DNA from: Rhizobium sp. BT03
Lineage (GTDB): Bacteria > Pseudomonadota > Alphaproteobacteria > Rhizobiales > Rhizobiaceae
Assembly (NCBI RefSeq): GCF_030053155.1
Contig: NZ_CP125641.1
Coordinates: forward strand, 558,001-622,000
Reading direction: 5' to 3'
Length of the DNA stretch: 64,000 nt
Shown: piece by piece, positions 17,056-24,594 of the stretch
Layout: every line of letters starts with the position of its first letter
How positions within the stretch are numbered: position 1 is the stretch's first letter
The notes under the pieces: generated by a model
What the model saw: the letters and a program-made list of their open reading frames with translations, nothing else
Told to the model about the DNA's origin: nothing
Database searches by the model: none
Position numbers and translations under genes: made by a program

Positions 17056-18170
17056 GCGTTCACCTCCGCCTGCCGGGTGACGGCTGGCTGTTTGATACCG
17101 CCGGGGATCTCATAGGTGGGGCTGCCGTTCTTGCCGGGATGCTTCGGCAGGGGATTGCGGATGAGTTCGAGGATCATGTTGCGGAATTCGAACATCATCG
17201 GAACGGCTTCCAGCAGGAGGCTGGGCTGGCCGTTATAGGCCCGCGTCAAAAGCTGGAGAAATTCGCCATAGCGCGTGTTGAAGGCGATCGCCGCCTCACG
17301 CAGTTCCGTGCCTTCGAATATATCCCCCACTTTCAGGTTCTCTTTTATGGGATAGGCGCCCTCCCAATCGACCTGCAACTGCGGACCTGTGGGGTGGCCG
17401 GGCTGGTCGCCCTTCTGGTAGTAGCGGCCTTTGACGAGTTCCTCGAAACGATAGTAGTGAGCCAGTTCGTGGTCGTCGTCGTCGTAGATACCGCCGCCGT
17501 CGCCCTCGCCCTGTTCGATGATGAGCTCGATGGCTTCCAAGGCGCTTTTCAGATCGGTCACGGGAAACAGCTCGCCGCCGCCGGAGTAATAATATTCCGA
17601 GGTGATCTGGCGCGAGCTGTCGCCGATAAAGATGGTTGTGCCCGCCCCATGCGCTTCGGCTTCCAGGTATTTGATGCCTTCCACGATGGTCGAGTAGAAC
17701 TCGCCGATACTGTAGAAATGGAGGTCCTCATGCCTCGGATGGCTGGCAAGCGCGGTGATATGAGCGGGAGTTTTGCGGTATATCAGACCGTTGCCGACGA
17801 GATGTTCGGGACGCTGGGCCGGCCGCTCGATTTTCAGGAAGGTCGCCAGCGCGTCACGGCCGAAAGCCTGGATGCTGACCTTGAAATCGGTCTCACCGTC
17901 CGGCAGGGCGGCGGGATAGCTGACCACGAAATCCGGCCTGACAAGATCCGGCGTGCCGCCGATGGCATTGAGAATATTGGCCGCGATGGTCAGATGCAGC
18001 ATTTCTTCCACCACGATCACGCGCAGAACCTGGGTCGCATCCTGGTTGACGCCGGACTTGATCGAGTAAAGCGCCGTCAGATACGGCGGTATCGTCGCAT
18101 GTTCGAGCTGCATCGCCCGGTAGAGAAACTCTTTCAGCTCATCGAGCGTCTTAATACTGTAGGAATACAT
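17052..18170 (-). CDS. Ferritin-like domain protein (VioB/iminophenyl-pyruvate dimer synthase-type)
   Basis: 372 residues. Residues about 1-230 form a ferritin-like helical domain with two iron-type motifs: MQLEHATIPPYLTALYSIK (about 19-37) and VVEEMLHLTIAANILNAIGG (about 53-72), followed by the conserved VSYPAALP. These resemble the ferritin-like domain of VioB/RebD-type synthases and stand-alone relatives of unknown role. An acidic patch (YDDDDHE, about 252) lies in the second half. The ATG at 18170 is chosen for the GGAG 7 bp upstream; the longer frame has no such site. It lies between the GMC flavoenzyme and its likely small subunit and overlaps the latter, so it is probably part of the same enzyme system, perhaps as an oxygen- or peroxide-handling partner (inference). 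Confidence 0.75.
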   Translation of the reverse strand: MYSYSIKTLDELKEFLYRAMQLEHATIPPYLTALYSIKSGVNQDATQVLRVIVVEEMLHLTIAANILNAIGGTPDLVRPDFVVSYPAALPDGETDFKVSIQAFGRDALATFLKIERPAQRPEHLVGNGLIYRKTPAHITALASHPRHEDLHFYSIGEFYSTIVEGIKYLEAEAHGAGTTIFIGDSSRQITSEYYYSGGGELFPVTDLKSALEAIELIIEQGEGDGGGIYDDDDHELAHYYRFEELVKGRYYQKGDQPGHPTGPQLQVDWEGAYPIKENLKVGDIFEGTELREAAIAFNTRYGEFLQLLTRAYNGQPSLLLEAVPMMFEFRNMILELIRNPLPKHPGKNGSPTYEIPGGIKQPAVTRQAEVNA

Positions 18171-18269
18171 GATCAGGCTCCATGAAAGATAAGTTGGGCG
18201 CACCGGCCGGCTTCGTGTCGCTTGCGTCGAGCTCATCGGTTCGTTCCGCGCAGCGGCTGCGGTCTTCGT

Positions 18270-20141
18270 TCAATGCAGAGACTTCAGAATGTCGCGACCG
18301 CTTCGGAAACACATGGCGGCCAGCGTCAAGGTGACATTGGCCGTGCCGATCGTCGGCATGCTGCCGCCGCCCACGAGATAGAGGTTTTCGTGGTCCCAGC
18401 TGCGCTGGTTCTTGTCCACGACGGAGTTGGTCTTCGTCGTTCCCATGATATGGGTGCCGGCCAGATGATTGCCGCCGCGGATCGCATAGCCTTGCCCTTC
18501 ATAGGCCACATAGCCGAAATCGCCGGGGTCGTAGCGCGTATGATCCTGCGCGCCCAGGCGGGTAAAGACGGTGCGCGCAAACTGGCGGCCATAGGCGGCA
18601 CCCTTCATGGTATATTCCGGAACCGTGAAGGACAGGATGGGCCGCATGTTGCCCAGAGCATCGGTATATTGCGGATCGACCGCGATACGGTTGCTTTCGA
18701 CGGGCATGACCTCGATCATGAATGCCAGCAGCAACTGCCGCGAAACCTGGTTGATCATGCCGTGCCGAAGATCCGCCCCGTAGAGGTTGCGATCATCCAC
18801 CAGTTCGAGAAGGTCGGAGGTCGGCGCACCCGTGGCCCAACCCCAGCCGTCGTTGTGGATATCGATGGCGAAGGCGGCCTGCCTTTCCCGGAAAGGGCCG
18901 TCCCGTAAGTCCACGATACCGCCCGTCGAACTGGTTCCGCGCATCGTACCGCAGATCTCCGGCATCAGCGCCCAGTTCAGCAGATAGGCGTGGTCCATCA
19001 GATTGCGCCCGACAAGGCCGCTGGTGCTGCGCAGGCCGGAGGCCAGCATAAGACGCGCCGTTTCGATGGCGCCTGCCGCAAGCACGAAAACCTTGCCCTT
19101 CACGGTGATGGTCTCGTGAGCCGGTGAGGCCGGGTCCTTGTAGATCTTGACCTCGAGAGAGCGGACTTTCCCGCTATCCGGATCGATGTTGACCTTCGAT
19201 GCGACCGCCTGTGGCAGCAGTTCGACAAGCCGCTCGCCCCTTTTTCCGTTTACCGCGAACGCCTTGGCAAGCGTTTTGCCGGAGTGGTAGCGCGCTTGCA
19301 CGGGACAGAGCGGTACGCAGTTGGTGTTGCCCTGGCAGCGACCGCCCTCTTCGACCTGATGCGTATCGACGGCGCCGATCGGTCGGTAGCCCTTCCCCCC
19401 GTCATAGGCCGGGTTTGGGATGCTGTTGCGCCCCTGCGGATAGGGCCTGACCTTCAGGGGATAGGTCTTGTCGTAAAGTTCGACGCTGGTGCCTTCAATG
19501 CCCTTGTTGACCTGCTGATCCAGATAGGAAAGCGGCAGGCCGCGCATGGGAAAGACATAATCGTTCGGGAAGGTCTGCCCCAGATATTGCTGATCTTCGA
19601 CATTCGCCGATACGCCGATTTCCCGCTCGGCCAGGTGGTAATCCTCCTCGACTTCCTCAAAGCTCAGCGGCCAGTCCAGCCCTTGGCCGAAAAGCGTGCG
19701 CGTTTTGAAATCGGAGCGAAGTAGACGGGGCGTTTTCGCCTCCCAGTGCATGGTCGTTCCGCCGAAAATACGGGTATATACCGTATCACTGACATAAGGG
19801 CCGGATTGAACGATATAGCTCGAGCTATCGGTTTCCCCCGCCTGCAGCTTGCGAAGCTGCGGACTGCGGGGCATGGCCGCGTTGGCATTCACCGGAAAGG
19901 GCGACTGGTTGTCCTTGGAGGCGGCCGAATAGAACGTCGTCAGCAGATTGTCATAGCCTGCCAGAGTGACATTGGCACCGGTTCCGGCTTCAAGGATAAG
20001 AACGCGCTTGCCCGCCTCCGCAGCCTGCTTGGCAATGATGGCTCCGGAAATGCCGCTGCCGACGATCACGATATCGTAGTCATCGGACTCTGCGACGGTC
20101 TTGGCTTCGGCTCTTATCGCCGATTCGAGGGGAAAAAGCAC
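18270..20141 (-). CDS. GMC oxidoreductase, Fe-S-containing sugar dehydrogenase type
   Basis: Flavoprotein of 623 residues that would oxidise a sugar hydroxyl. FAD-binding GSGISG at 28-33 and ILEAG acidic strand end near 50. TMHW with His132 resembles the THW flavin-linking site of pyranose oxidases. Cys269, Cys275 and Cys279 form CX5CX3C, the spacing described for the 3Fe-4S site of bacterial FAD-glucose dehydrogenase. The catalytic His564/Asn602 pair is in GTHIMG and GTANVT. There is no signal peptide. The start is a GTG at 20141 preceded by GGAGG. The neighbouring small subunit supports an FAD-GDH or glucoside 3-dehydrogenase-like complex; physiological electron acceptor and sugar are unknown. 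Confidence 0.85.
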   Translation of the reverse strand: MLFPLESAIRAEAKTVAESDDYDIVIVGSGISGAIIAKQAAEAGKRVLILEAGTGANVTLAGYDNLLTTFYSAASKDNQSPFPVNANAAMPRSPQLRKLQAGETDSSSYIVQSGPYVSDTVYTRIFGGTTMHWEAKTPRLLRSDFKTRTLFGQGLDWPLSFEEVEEDYHLAEREIGVSANVEDQQYLGQTFPNDYVFPMRGLPLSYLDQQVNKGIEGTSVELYDKTYPLKVRPYPQGRNSIPNPAYDGGKGYRPIGAVDTHQVEEGGRCQGNTNCVPLCPVQARYHSGKTLAKAFAVNGKRGERLVELLPQAVASKVNIDPDSGKVRSLEVKIYKDPASPAHETITVKGKVFVLAAGAIETARLMLASGLRSTSGLVGRNLMDHAYLLNWALMPEICGTMRGTSSTGGIVDLRDGPFRERQAAFAIDIHNDGWGWATGAPTSDLLELVDDRNLYGADLRHGMINQVSRQLLLAFMIEVMPVESNRIAVDPQYTDALGNMRPILSFTVPEYTMKGAAYGRQFARTVFTRLGAQDHTRYDPGDFGYVAYEGQGYAIRGGNHLAGTHIMGTTKTNSVVDKNQRSWDHENLYLVGGGSMPTIGTANVTLTLAAMCFRSGRDILKSLH

Positions 20142-20237
20142 TTTGGTCCTCCATTAATCCCGGAAAGCCGTATCAGGCTTTGCGGATCATGCCGTTCTGG
20201 ACTCAATCGGGATTTCAGGCCGGACGGCCTGAAATCG

Positions 20238-21671
20238 TCATGATTTTGGGCCGCGGGAGTTTCGGGGTTTGGACTTGGCGGCCGGGGCGGCGGCGGAGCG
20301 GGCTCTGACGGCCGAGAGGAAGGAGGCATAGCTCCACGTCAGATTCCGGACGCTTTTCTCATAGCCGACGGTTCCATCGAATTGTTCGCTCAGCTCATAG
20401 TGATCGCTGTGATAGACGATGGCGCGCAGCATGACGTCGGACGAAGTCCGCAAGGCAGCCGCTGCGTCGGCGGCGCTGCTCGATGCGCCAAGTCCCAGTT
20501 CCGCGAAGAAGGGTTCGGAGAACGGATCGAGGGGGAGGGCGCCGCTGGCCTCGATGGCATTGGCAAGCCGATATTGAAACTCGGCGAAGTTGGCGGTGCA
20601 CAGAGCCCAGGGATGTCCGCCGACCACCGGAGCCGCCACGTCGCCATCGTAATGATCGCCTGGATAGCGCCCGAGGAGCGGTCCAAGCCCCTGGGCCGCG
20701 TCGGCGCCATTGACCGGGTAATAGTTCGAAGACGAAGGATCGGCCCACTGGCGCCGCAGGATGGCCGCCGTTGCCAGAAGCTTGGTATCGGTCGGCTCGA
20801 TGCCGCCATAGCAGACCGAAGAGACGATATCGATGTTCGCGTCGTAACCGGCTTGCTCCGCCGTGGCATCCAGAATGCTCACATAGAGCTGCCCGTTCCA
20901 GTGGCCGGCCAGCTGGCTTTCCAGCCAGGAGATAGCATCGGCCACCCCGGCAGGCACGGCAATGCCGATCGTGTTTGTGGAAATTTCCCGGAAAAAGCGC
21001 AGCTGTACGGCTCTTGCGAAAAACGAATAGCCCTCATATTCCTCCCAGAGATTTGTGGTCTTGTTCTGGTAAACGTCGAGAAGATAAGAGAGGTTGGTCT
21101 CGACCAATTGTTTGGCGATCGTCTGCGTGGCGCCATCCAGCTGATCGAACAAGGTCATGATCGCGATCGACTGAATGGCAGGCCCGTCATTCTGCTCCGA
21201 CCACGGACGAACCTCGCCGGTGATGGTGAAGCAGGCGTGGCCAAGTGTGACGGTCGCGGAATTCTTCGCATTTTCCTGGCAGAGCGCGGCGAAGTTCACA
21301 TAGTCGACTAGGCTCGGCAAAACCCCGCCCGAAACGGGCAGCAAGCCGGCAAGCGCGATCTCGATGGCGGTAATCGCCCCGTCGCGGACCCAGTTGAAAA
21401 CATAGTCCTGGTCGACACCCGGCGTGTTTGCGGGATAGGAGGGTGCGGCGATGACGCAGCCGGGGGCCGAAAAGACGCCGGGCGATGCCGGATCCTCGAT
21501 GACATAGCCATCGCTGGTGATGTTGCGCATCATCAGAAGAGAAAAATAGCGCGACAATGCGACCAGATCGGTCTGCGCGAAGGCAGGCCGCGGTTTGACT
21601 GCCGGCGCATTGGCGCCGATATGGGCCGGGTTCGCACCCGTCATTGACTGACTCCAAAGCGCAACTGTCAT
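20238..21671 (-). CDS. Glycoside hydrolase family 15 (glucoamylase-like) protein
   Basis: Probable exo-acting alpha-glucosidase/glucoamylase, 477 residues. DYVFNWVRDGA (89-99) and LWEEYEG (208-214, containing the general-acid Glu) are GH15 catalytic-centre motifs; GRYPGDHYDGD then GHPWALCTANFAE (about 330-355) is the third conserved block. No signal peptide is visible from either start. The start is ambiguous because an 18-bp direct repeat supplies two identical GGAG-7-ATG units (ATG at 21671 and 21644); I give the longer. The open frame continues upstream to 21884 without a better start. It heads the enzyme genes of the cluster, 96 bp before the GMC gene. Cytoplasmic action on an imported or stored glucoside is implied. 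Confidence 0.82.
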   Translation of the reverse strand: MTVALWSQSMTGANPAHIGANAPAVKPRPAFAQTDLVALSRYFSLLMMRNITSDGYVIEDPASPGVFSAPGCVIAAPSYPANTPGVDQDYVFNWVRDGAITAIEIALAGLLPVSGGVLPSLVDYVNFAALCQENAKNSATVTLGHACFTITGEVRPWSEQNDGPAIQSIAIMTLFDQLDGATQTIAKQLVETNLSYLLDVYQNKTTNLWEEYEGYSFFARAVQLRFFREISTNTIGIAVPAGVADAISWLESQLAGHWNGQLYVSILDATAEQAGYDANIDIVSSVCYGGIEPTDTKLLATAAILRRQWADPSSSNYYPVNGADAAQGLGPLLGRYPGDHYDGDVAAPVVGGHPWALCTANFAEFQYRLANAIEASGALPLDPFSEPFFAELGLGASSSAADAAAALRTSSDVMLRAIVYHSDHYELSEQFDGTVGYEKSVRNLTWSYASFLSAVRARSAAAPAAKSKPRNSRGPKS

Positions 21672-21684
21672 TGACTGACTCCAA
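21640..21684 (-). repeat. 18-bp direct repeat carrying two ribosome-site/start-codon units
   Basis: Two identical 18-bp copies (21640-21657 and 21667-21684) lie 27 bp apart, in frame. On the minus strand each reads TTGGAGTCAGTCAATGAC, that is GGAG, 7-bp spacer, ATG. The peptide WSQSMT is therefore encoded twice. Either or both ATGs could initiate the GH15 protein. Confidence 0.85.
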
Positions 21685-21935
21685 GATCGGTTGAGACTTG
21701 CCGGGACCAGATCGAGATATATTCCGGACCCTGATGGGAGAAATATTGCGGCCGAATGGGCGTTGAGAGTGAGCACAAGGTCTCTGCTGCGGCGATGATC
21801 AAGGTGGCCGGTCACCCGCCGCCCTTCCCTCGCCGCCGCTGAACCTTTAACTAGAAAGATCGTCGACGATCTGCTTTTTATCAACCTAAAGGTGTTGATC
21901 TCAGGTCAAAAAATCGCAGAGAATTGCGCCTGGCG

Positions 21936-22280
21936 TTACGGGTGCTCCGGCGGGATGGATTCGACCAGCCCGGCGAGATTGGACCGCGTTGCCGCAGACC
22001 GGTTGCGCAATGCCAGAACCATTTGCAATTCCGTAGCGGAGATCGCGCTGTTCCTATGCCAGTCCATCGTGCCCCGCCCGAGCAGCAGCCAGTCGAGGGA
22101 GACATCTAGCAAATCGGCGAGCGCGCAGGCGCTTTCCAGCGAGGTGTGACCGCCATTCTGCCAGCGTGAGACGGCGGCGACGGACACGTCCAGTTCGGCC
22201 GCCAGAGCGTGAACTTTCCGGAACTTGCCGCGGGATATCGCCTCTCGAATACGTTTGCCGCGTGCCATGTCGTGGGTCAT
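21936..22280 (-). CDS. XRE-type helix-turn-helix regulator
   Basis: 114 residues. The helix-turn-helix is at about 20-75: LAAELDVSVAAVSRWQNGG then a TSLESACALADLLDVSLDWLLLG block, the usual lambda-repressor-like fold. There is no ligand domain. The ATG at 22280 is preceded by GGGAGG at good spacing, so the 34 extra upstream codons are excluded. It is divergent from luxI (179-bp intergenic) and is the first gene of the minus-strand run containing the GH15, GMC and isomerase genes, although 264 bp separate it from GH15. It is a plausible local regulator of the cluster, of luxI, or both. Confidence 0.8.
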   Translation of the reverse strand: MTHDMARGKRIREAISRGKFRKVHALAAELDVSVAAVSRWQNGGHTSLESACALADLLDVSLDWLLLGRGTMDWHRNSAISATELQMVLALRNRSAATRSNLAGLVESIPPEHP

Positions 22281-22308
22281 CAAGAATCCTCCCGTTGTTG
22301 CGTTAAAA

Positions 22309-22396
22309 TTGGCAATTACCAAGAGCTTTCGATCGACGAACATCAGAAACTGCTTATGGAAGGGGACGGCAAAGCCAAGCACCGGTCAACCTGGTG
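22309..22396. promoter_or_regulatory. Divergent control region with two candidate operators (XRE / luxI)
   Basis: Within the 179 bp between the XRE and luxI starts are two symmetrical sites: TTGGcaattaCCAA at 22309-22322 and CACCggtcaacctGGTG at 22380-22396. The first has the size of an XRE operator; the second has the 17-bp length and dyad of a lux-type box and lies 63 bp before the luxI ATG. Both assignments rest on symmetry and position alone. Confidence 0.35.
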
Positions 22397-22459
22397 AAAT
22401 ATCCAGATTGCGCCCGGTCGGCCTCCTGTTGAAACGTCAGCACATCAGGAGGGACGGAT

Positions 22460-23098
22460 ATGTTGCGGATACTCACCAAAGACATGCTCGAGACCGATCG
22501 ACGGGCTTTCGATGAAATGTTCCGGGCTCGCGCCGCCGTTTTTCGCGATCGGCTGGGATGGCAGGTCGATGTCCGGGATCAATGGGAGAGGGACCGATAC
22601 GACGAGGCCGAGGATCCCGTATATCTCGTCACGCAGCAACCTTCCGGCACACTGACGGGTTCGCTGCGCCTGCTGCCGACTACAGGAGCGACGATGCTCA
22701 AAAGCGAGTTCCGGCATTTCTTCGATCAGCCTATCGACGTCGATAGCCCGACGACCTGGGAATGCACCCGCTTTTGTCTTCATCCGTATGCCGGACACAT
22801 GGAGCAATCGCGCGCAGTCGCCACGGAGCTGCTCTCAGGGCTTTGCGATCTTGCGCTCGACACCGGTATCGAGAGCATTGTCGGCGTCTATGACGCCGCG
22901 ATGGTCGCTGTGTACCGGAGGATTGGCTGGAAGCCGACGCCGCTTGCCCGATCCCGGCCAGAGATCGGTAAGCTGTATGTTGGCCTATGGGATGTGACGG
23001 CGGACAATTGTCGGACACTTCGGGCCAACCTGTCCCGACTTCTGGAGCAAGCCTCTCCCTATCCTGCCAGAGCTCTTGTCGATGGCGGCATGCGGTAA
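22460..23098 (+). CDS. Acyl-homoserine-lactone synthase (LuxI family)
   Basis: Quorum-sensing signal synthase that joins an acyl group from acyl-ACP to S-adenosylmethionine. The 212 residues carry every invariant LuxI position at its usual number: Arg24, Phe28, Trp34, Asp48, Arg70 (GSLRLLP), Glu101 and Arg104 (WECTRF). The C-terminal half, about 110-170, has the acyl-chain pocket block GIESIVGVYDAAMVAVYRRIGW. The ATG at 22460 follows CAGGAGGG. A luxR-type gene follows 163 bp downstream on the same strand, and the XRE-led cluster is divergent. The acyl length cannot be predicted from sequence. Confidence 0.93.
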   Translation: MLRILTKDMLETDRRAFDEMFRARAAVFRDRLGWQVDVRDQWERDRYDEAEDPVYLVTQQPSGTLTGSLRLLPTTGATMLKSEFRHFFDQPIDVDSPTTWECTRFCLHPYAGHMEQSRAVATELLSGLCDLALDTGIESIVGVYDAAMVAVYRRIGWKPTPLARSRPEIGKLYVGLWDVTADNCRTLRANLSRLLEQASPYPARALVDGGMR

Positions 23099-23261
23099 GC
23101 GCCGTGGCTGTCCCAACACCCAGCAGTGGGATAGATCTCACCAGTTCTTTAACCTGTTCTTCATGTCGCGTCATGGTTGCCAAAAAATATGCTGTTCTCG
23201 GCAATCGCGAAATGTTACCGTTGCGAGCAGTTATGGAAATACGCAACCACGAGTCCATCTC

Positions 23262-23987
23262 ATGCTGAGCAGTTCTCGTTTTTTCTACTGTCTGGACCGG
23301 ATCTCCGCATCGCCGACATTGCAGGATCTGGAAACGACGCTGGATGAAGTCCGCCACATCTATGCGATATCGCATATGGTTCTGCATGTGACCCGCTCTT
23401 CGGGGGCGGCGGACAGCAATCCATTGCTGATGCTGACTTACCCGCCCGAGTGGGTGAAGCAATATCTTGACCGGGACTATTTCAGCATCGATCCCGTCAT
23501 ACGTCTCGGCCGGCGCGGCTTCCTGCCCGTGGAATGGTGCGCATCGAAATGGGATTCAGGCCGGGCCTACGGCTTCTTCAAGGAGGCCATGGCCTTCGGC
23601 GTCGGGCGACAAGGGGTGACCTTGCCGGTGCGGGGGCCGCAAGGGGAGCGTTCGCTGTTTACGGTGACGTCCAATCATCCCGATGCCTATTGGCGGCAGT
23701 TCCGCATGGACAGTATGCGCGACCTGCAGTTTCTCGCCCACCATCTTCACGACAGGGCCATGGTTCTGTCGGGGATGAGAAAAACCGCGGATTTTCCGCA
23801 ATTGTCGCGTCGCGAACTGCAGTGCCTGGAGATGACCGCCAACGGCCTTCTGGCAAAGCAGATCTGCGCCCGCCTGTCCATTTCGGTGAGCGCGGTGCAG
23901 CTCTATCTCGCCTCGGCGCGCCGGAAGCTGACCGTCGCCACGACGAGTGAAGCGGTCGCCAAGGCGACGGCGCTGGAGTTGATATAA
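23262..23987 (+). CDS. LuxR-family acyl-homoserine-lactone receptor/regulator
   Basis: Transcription factor of 241 residues, cognate partner of the luxI gene just upstream. The N-terminal autoinducer-binding domain keeps the ligand-contact set of TraR-type receptors: Trp64 and Tyr68 (PPEWVKQY), Asp77-Pro78 (SIDPVI), Trp92 (PVEW) and the glycine in GVGRQGVTLPV. The C-terminal GerE-type helix-turn-helix is at about 178-238, LSRRELQCLEMTANGLLAKQI then LSISVSAVQLYLASARRKL. The ATG at 23262 opens the domain naturally; longer frames upstream lack homology. It is convergent with the Lrp gene, 16 bp from its stop. Confidence 0.9.
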   Translation: MLSSSRFFYCLDRISASPTLQDLETTLDEVRHIYAISHMVLHVTRSSGAADSNPLLMLTYPPEWVKQYLDRDYFSIDPVIRLGRRGFLPVEWCASKWDSGRAYGFFKEAMAFGVGRQGVTLPVRGPQGERSLFTVTSNHPDAYWRQFRMDSMRDLQFLAHHLHDRAMVLSGMRKTADFPQLSRRELQCLEMTANGLLAKQICARLSISVSAVQLYLASARRKLTVATTSEAVAKATALELI

Positions 23988-24003
23988 GGGTGGGGATCGC
24001 GTC

Positions 24004-24468
24004 TCACCGCCGGCCTCTGGTGCGCGTCGCCAGAACATTGCGGATCGAGAAGCTGGAATGAATCCTGAGAACGCCCGGCAGGCTCGATAATATTTCCTTG
24101 TGGATGCGCTCGAACTCGCCCGGACTGGCGACCTCCACGCGCAAGAGATAATCGGAACCGCCCGTCATCAGAAAACATTCCCGGATCTCGGGATGCCGGC
24201 GAACCGCCGCCTCGAAGCGGTCGAGATGATCCTCCGTCTGTCGCTCGAGCGTGATGTTGATGATCACGGCGATCATCTCGTCGGCGTTGCCGGTGTCCAC
24301 CAGCGCCGTGTAGCCGCGGATCACCCCTGACTTTTCCATGATCTTGATGCGCCTGAGGCAGGCCGATGGCGACAGGCCGATCTCGGCGGCAAGCTTGGCG
24401 TTGCTCATGCGCGCATCGAGGCGCAGCAGTCTCAGGATATTGCGATCGATCGAGTCGAGGGCGGGCAT
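24004..24468 (-). CDS. Lrp/AsnC family regulator, probable DadR-type activator
   Basis: 154 residues: N-terminal winged HTH (about 5-55, IGLSPSACLRRIKIMEKSGVI) and C-terminal RAM amino-acid-sensing domain (about 65-145, including MTGGSDYLLRVEVAS, the ligand-loop glycine motif). It is divergent from alr-dadA with 126 bp between starts, the arrangement of alanine-responsive regulators controlling D-/L-alanine breakdown. The ATG at 24468 starts at the canonical L-D-x-I-D-R-x-I motif; the 18-codon upstream extension is excluded as it runs through the shared promoter. An inverted repeat in the spacer is a candidate binding site. Confidence 0.88.
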   Translation of the reverse strand: MPALDSIDRNILRLLRLDARMSNAKLAAEIGLSPSACLRRIKIMEKSGVIRGYTALVDTGNADEMIAVIINITLERQTEDHLDRFEAAVRRHPEIRECFLMTGGSDYLLRVEVASPGEFERIHKEILSSLPGVLRIHSSFSIRNVLATRTRGRR

Positions 24469-24489
24469 GATGGATGATTCCAAATTTTC

Positions 24490-24530
24490 GTCGATTATGC
24501 GGATAATAGGCAAATCATGCAATAATCGAC
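24490..24530. promoter_or_regulatory. Inverted repeat between lrp-type gene and alr-dadA
   Basis: GTCGATTAT (24490-24498) and ATAATCGAC (24522-24530) form a perfect 9-bp inverted repeat with a 23-bp spacer, extended by near-matching GC/GCA inner ends. It lies in the AT-rich divergent promoter region and is a good candidate Lrp-type site controlling both directions. Confidence 0.45.
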
Positions 24531-24594
24531 TGCTGATTGATAGGCAATTTCGCGCATTGTTTCATAAACTTTCTTGAGATCGAGAGGGATGGAC

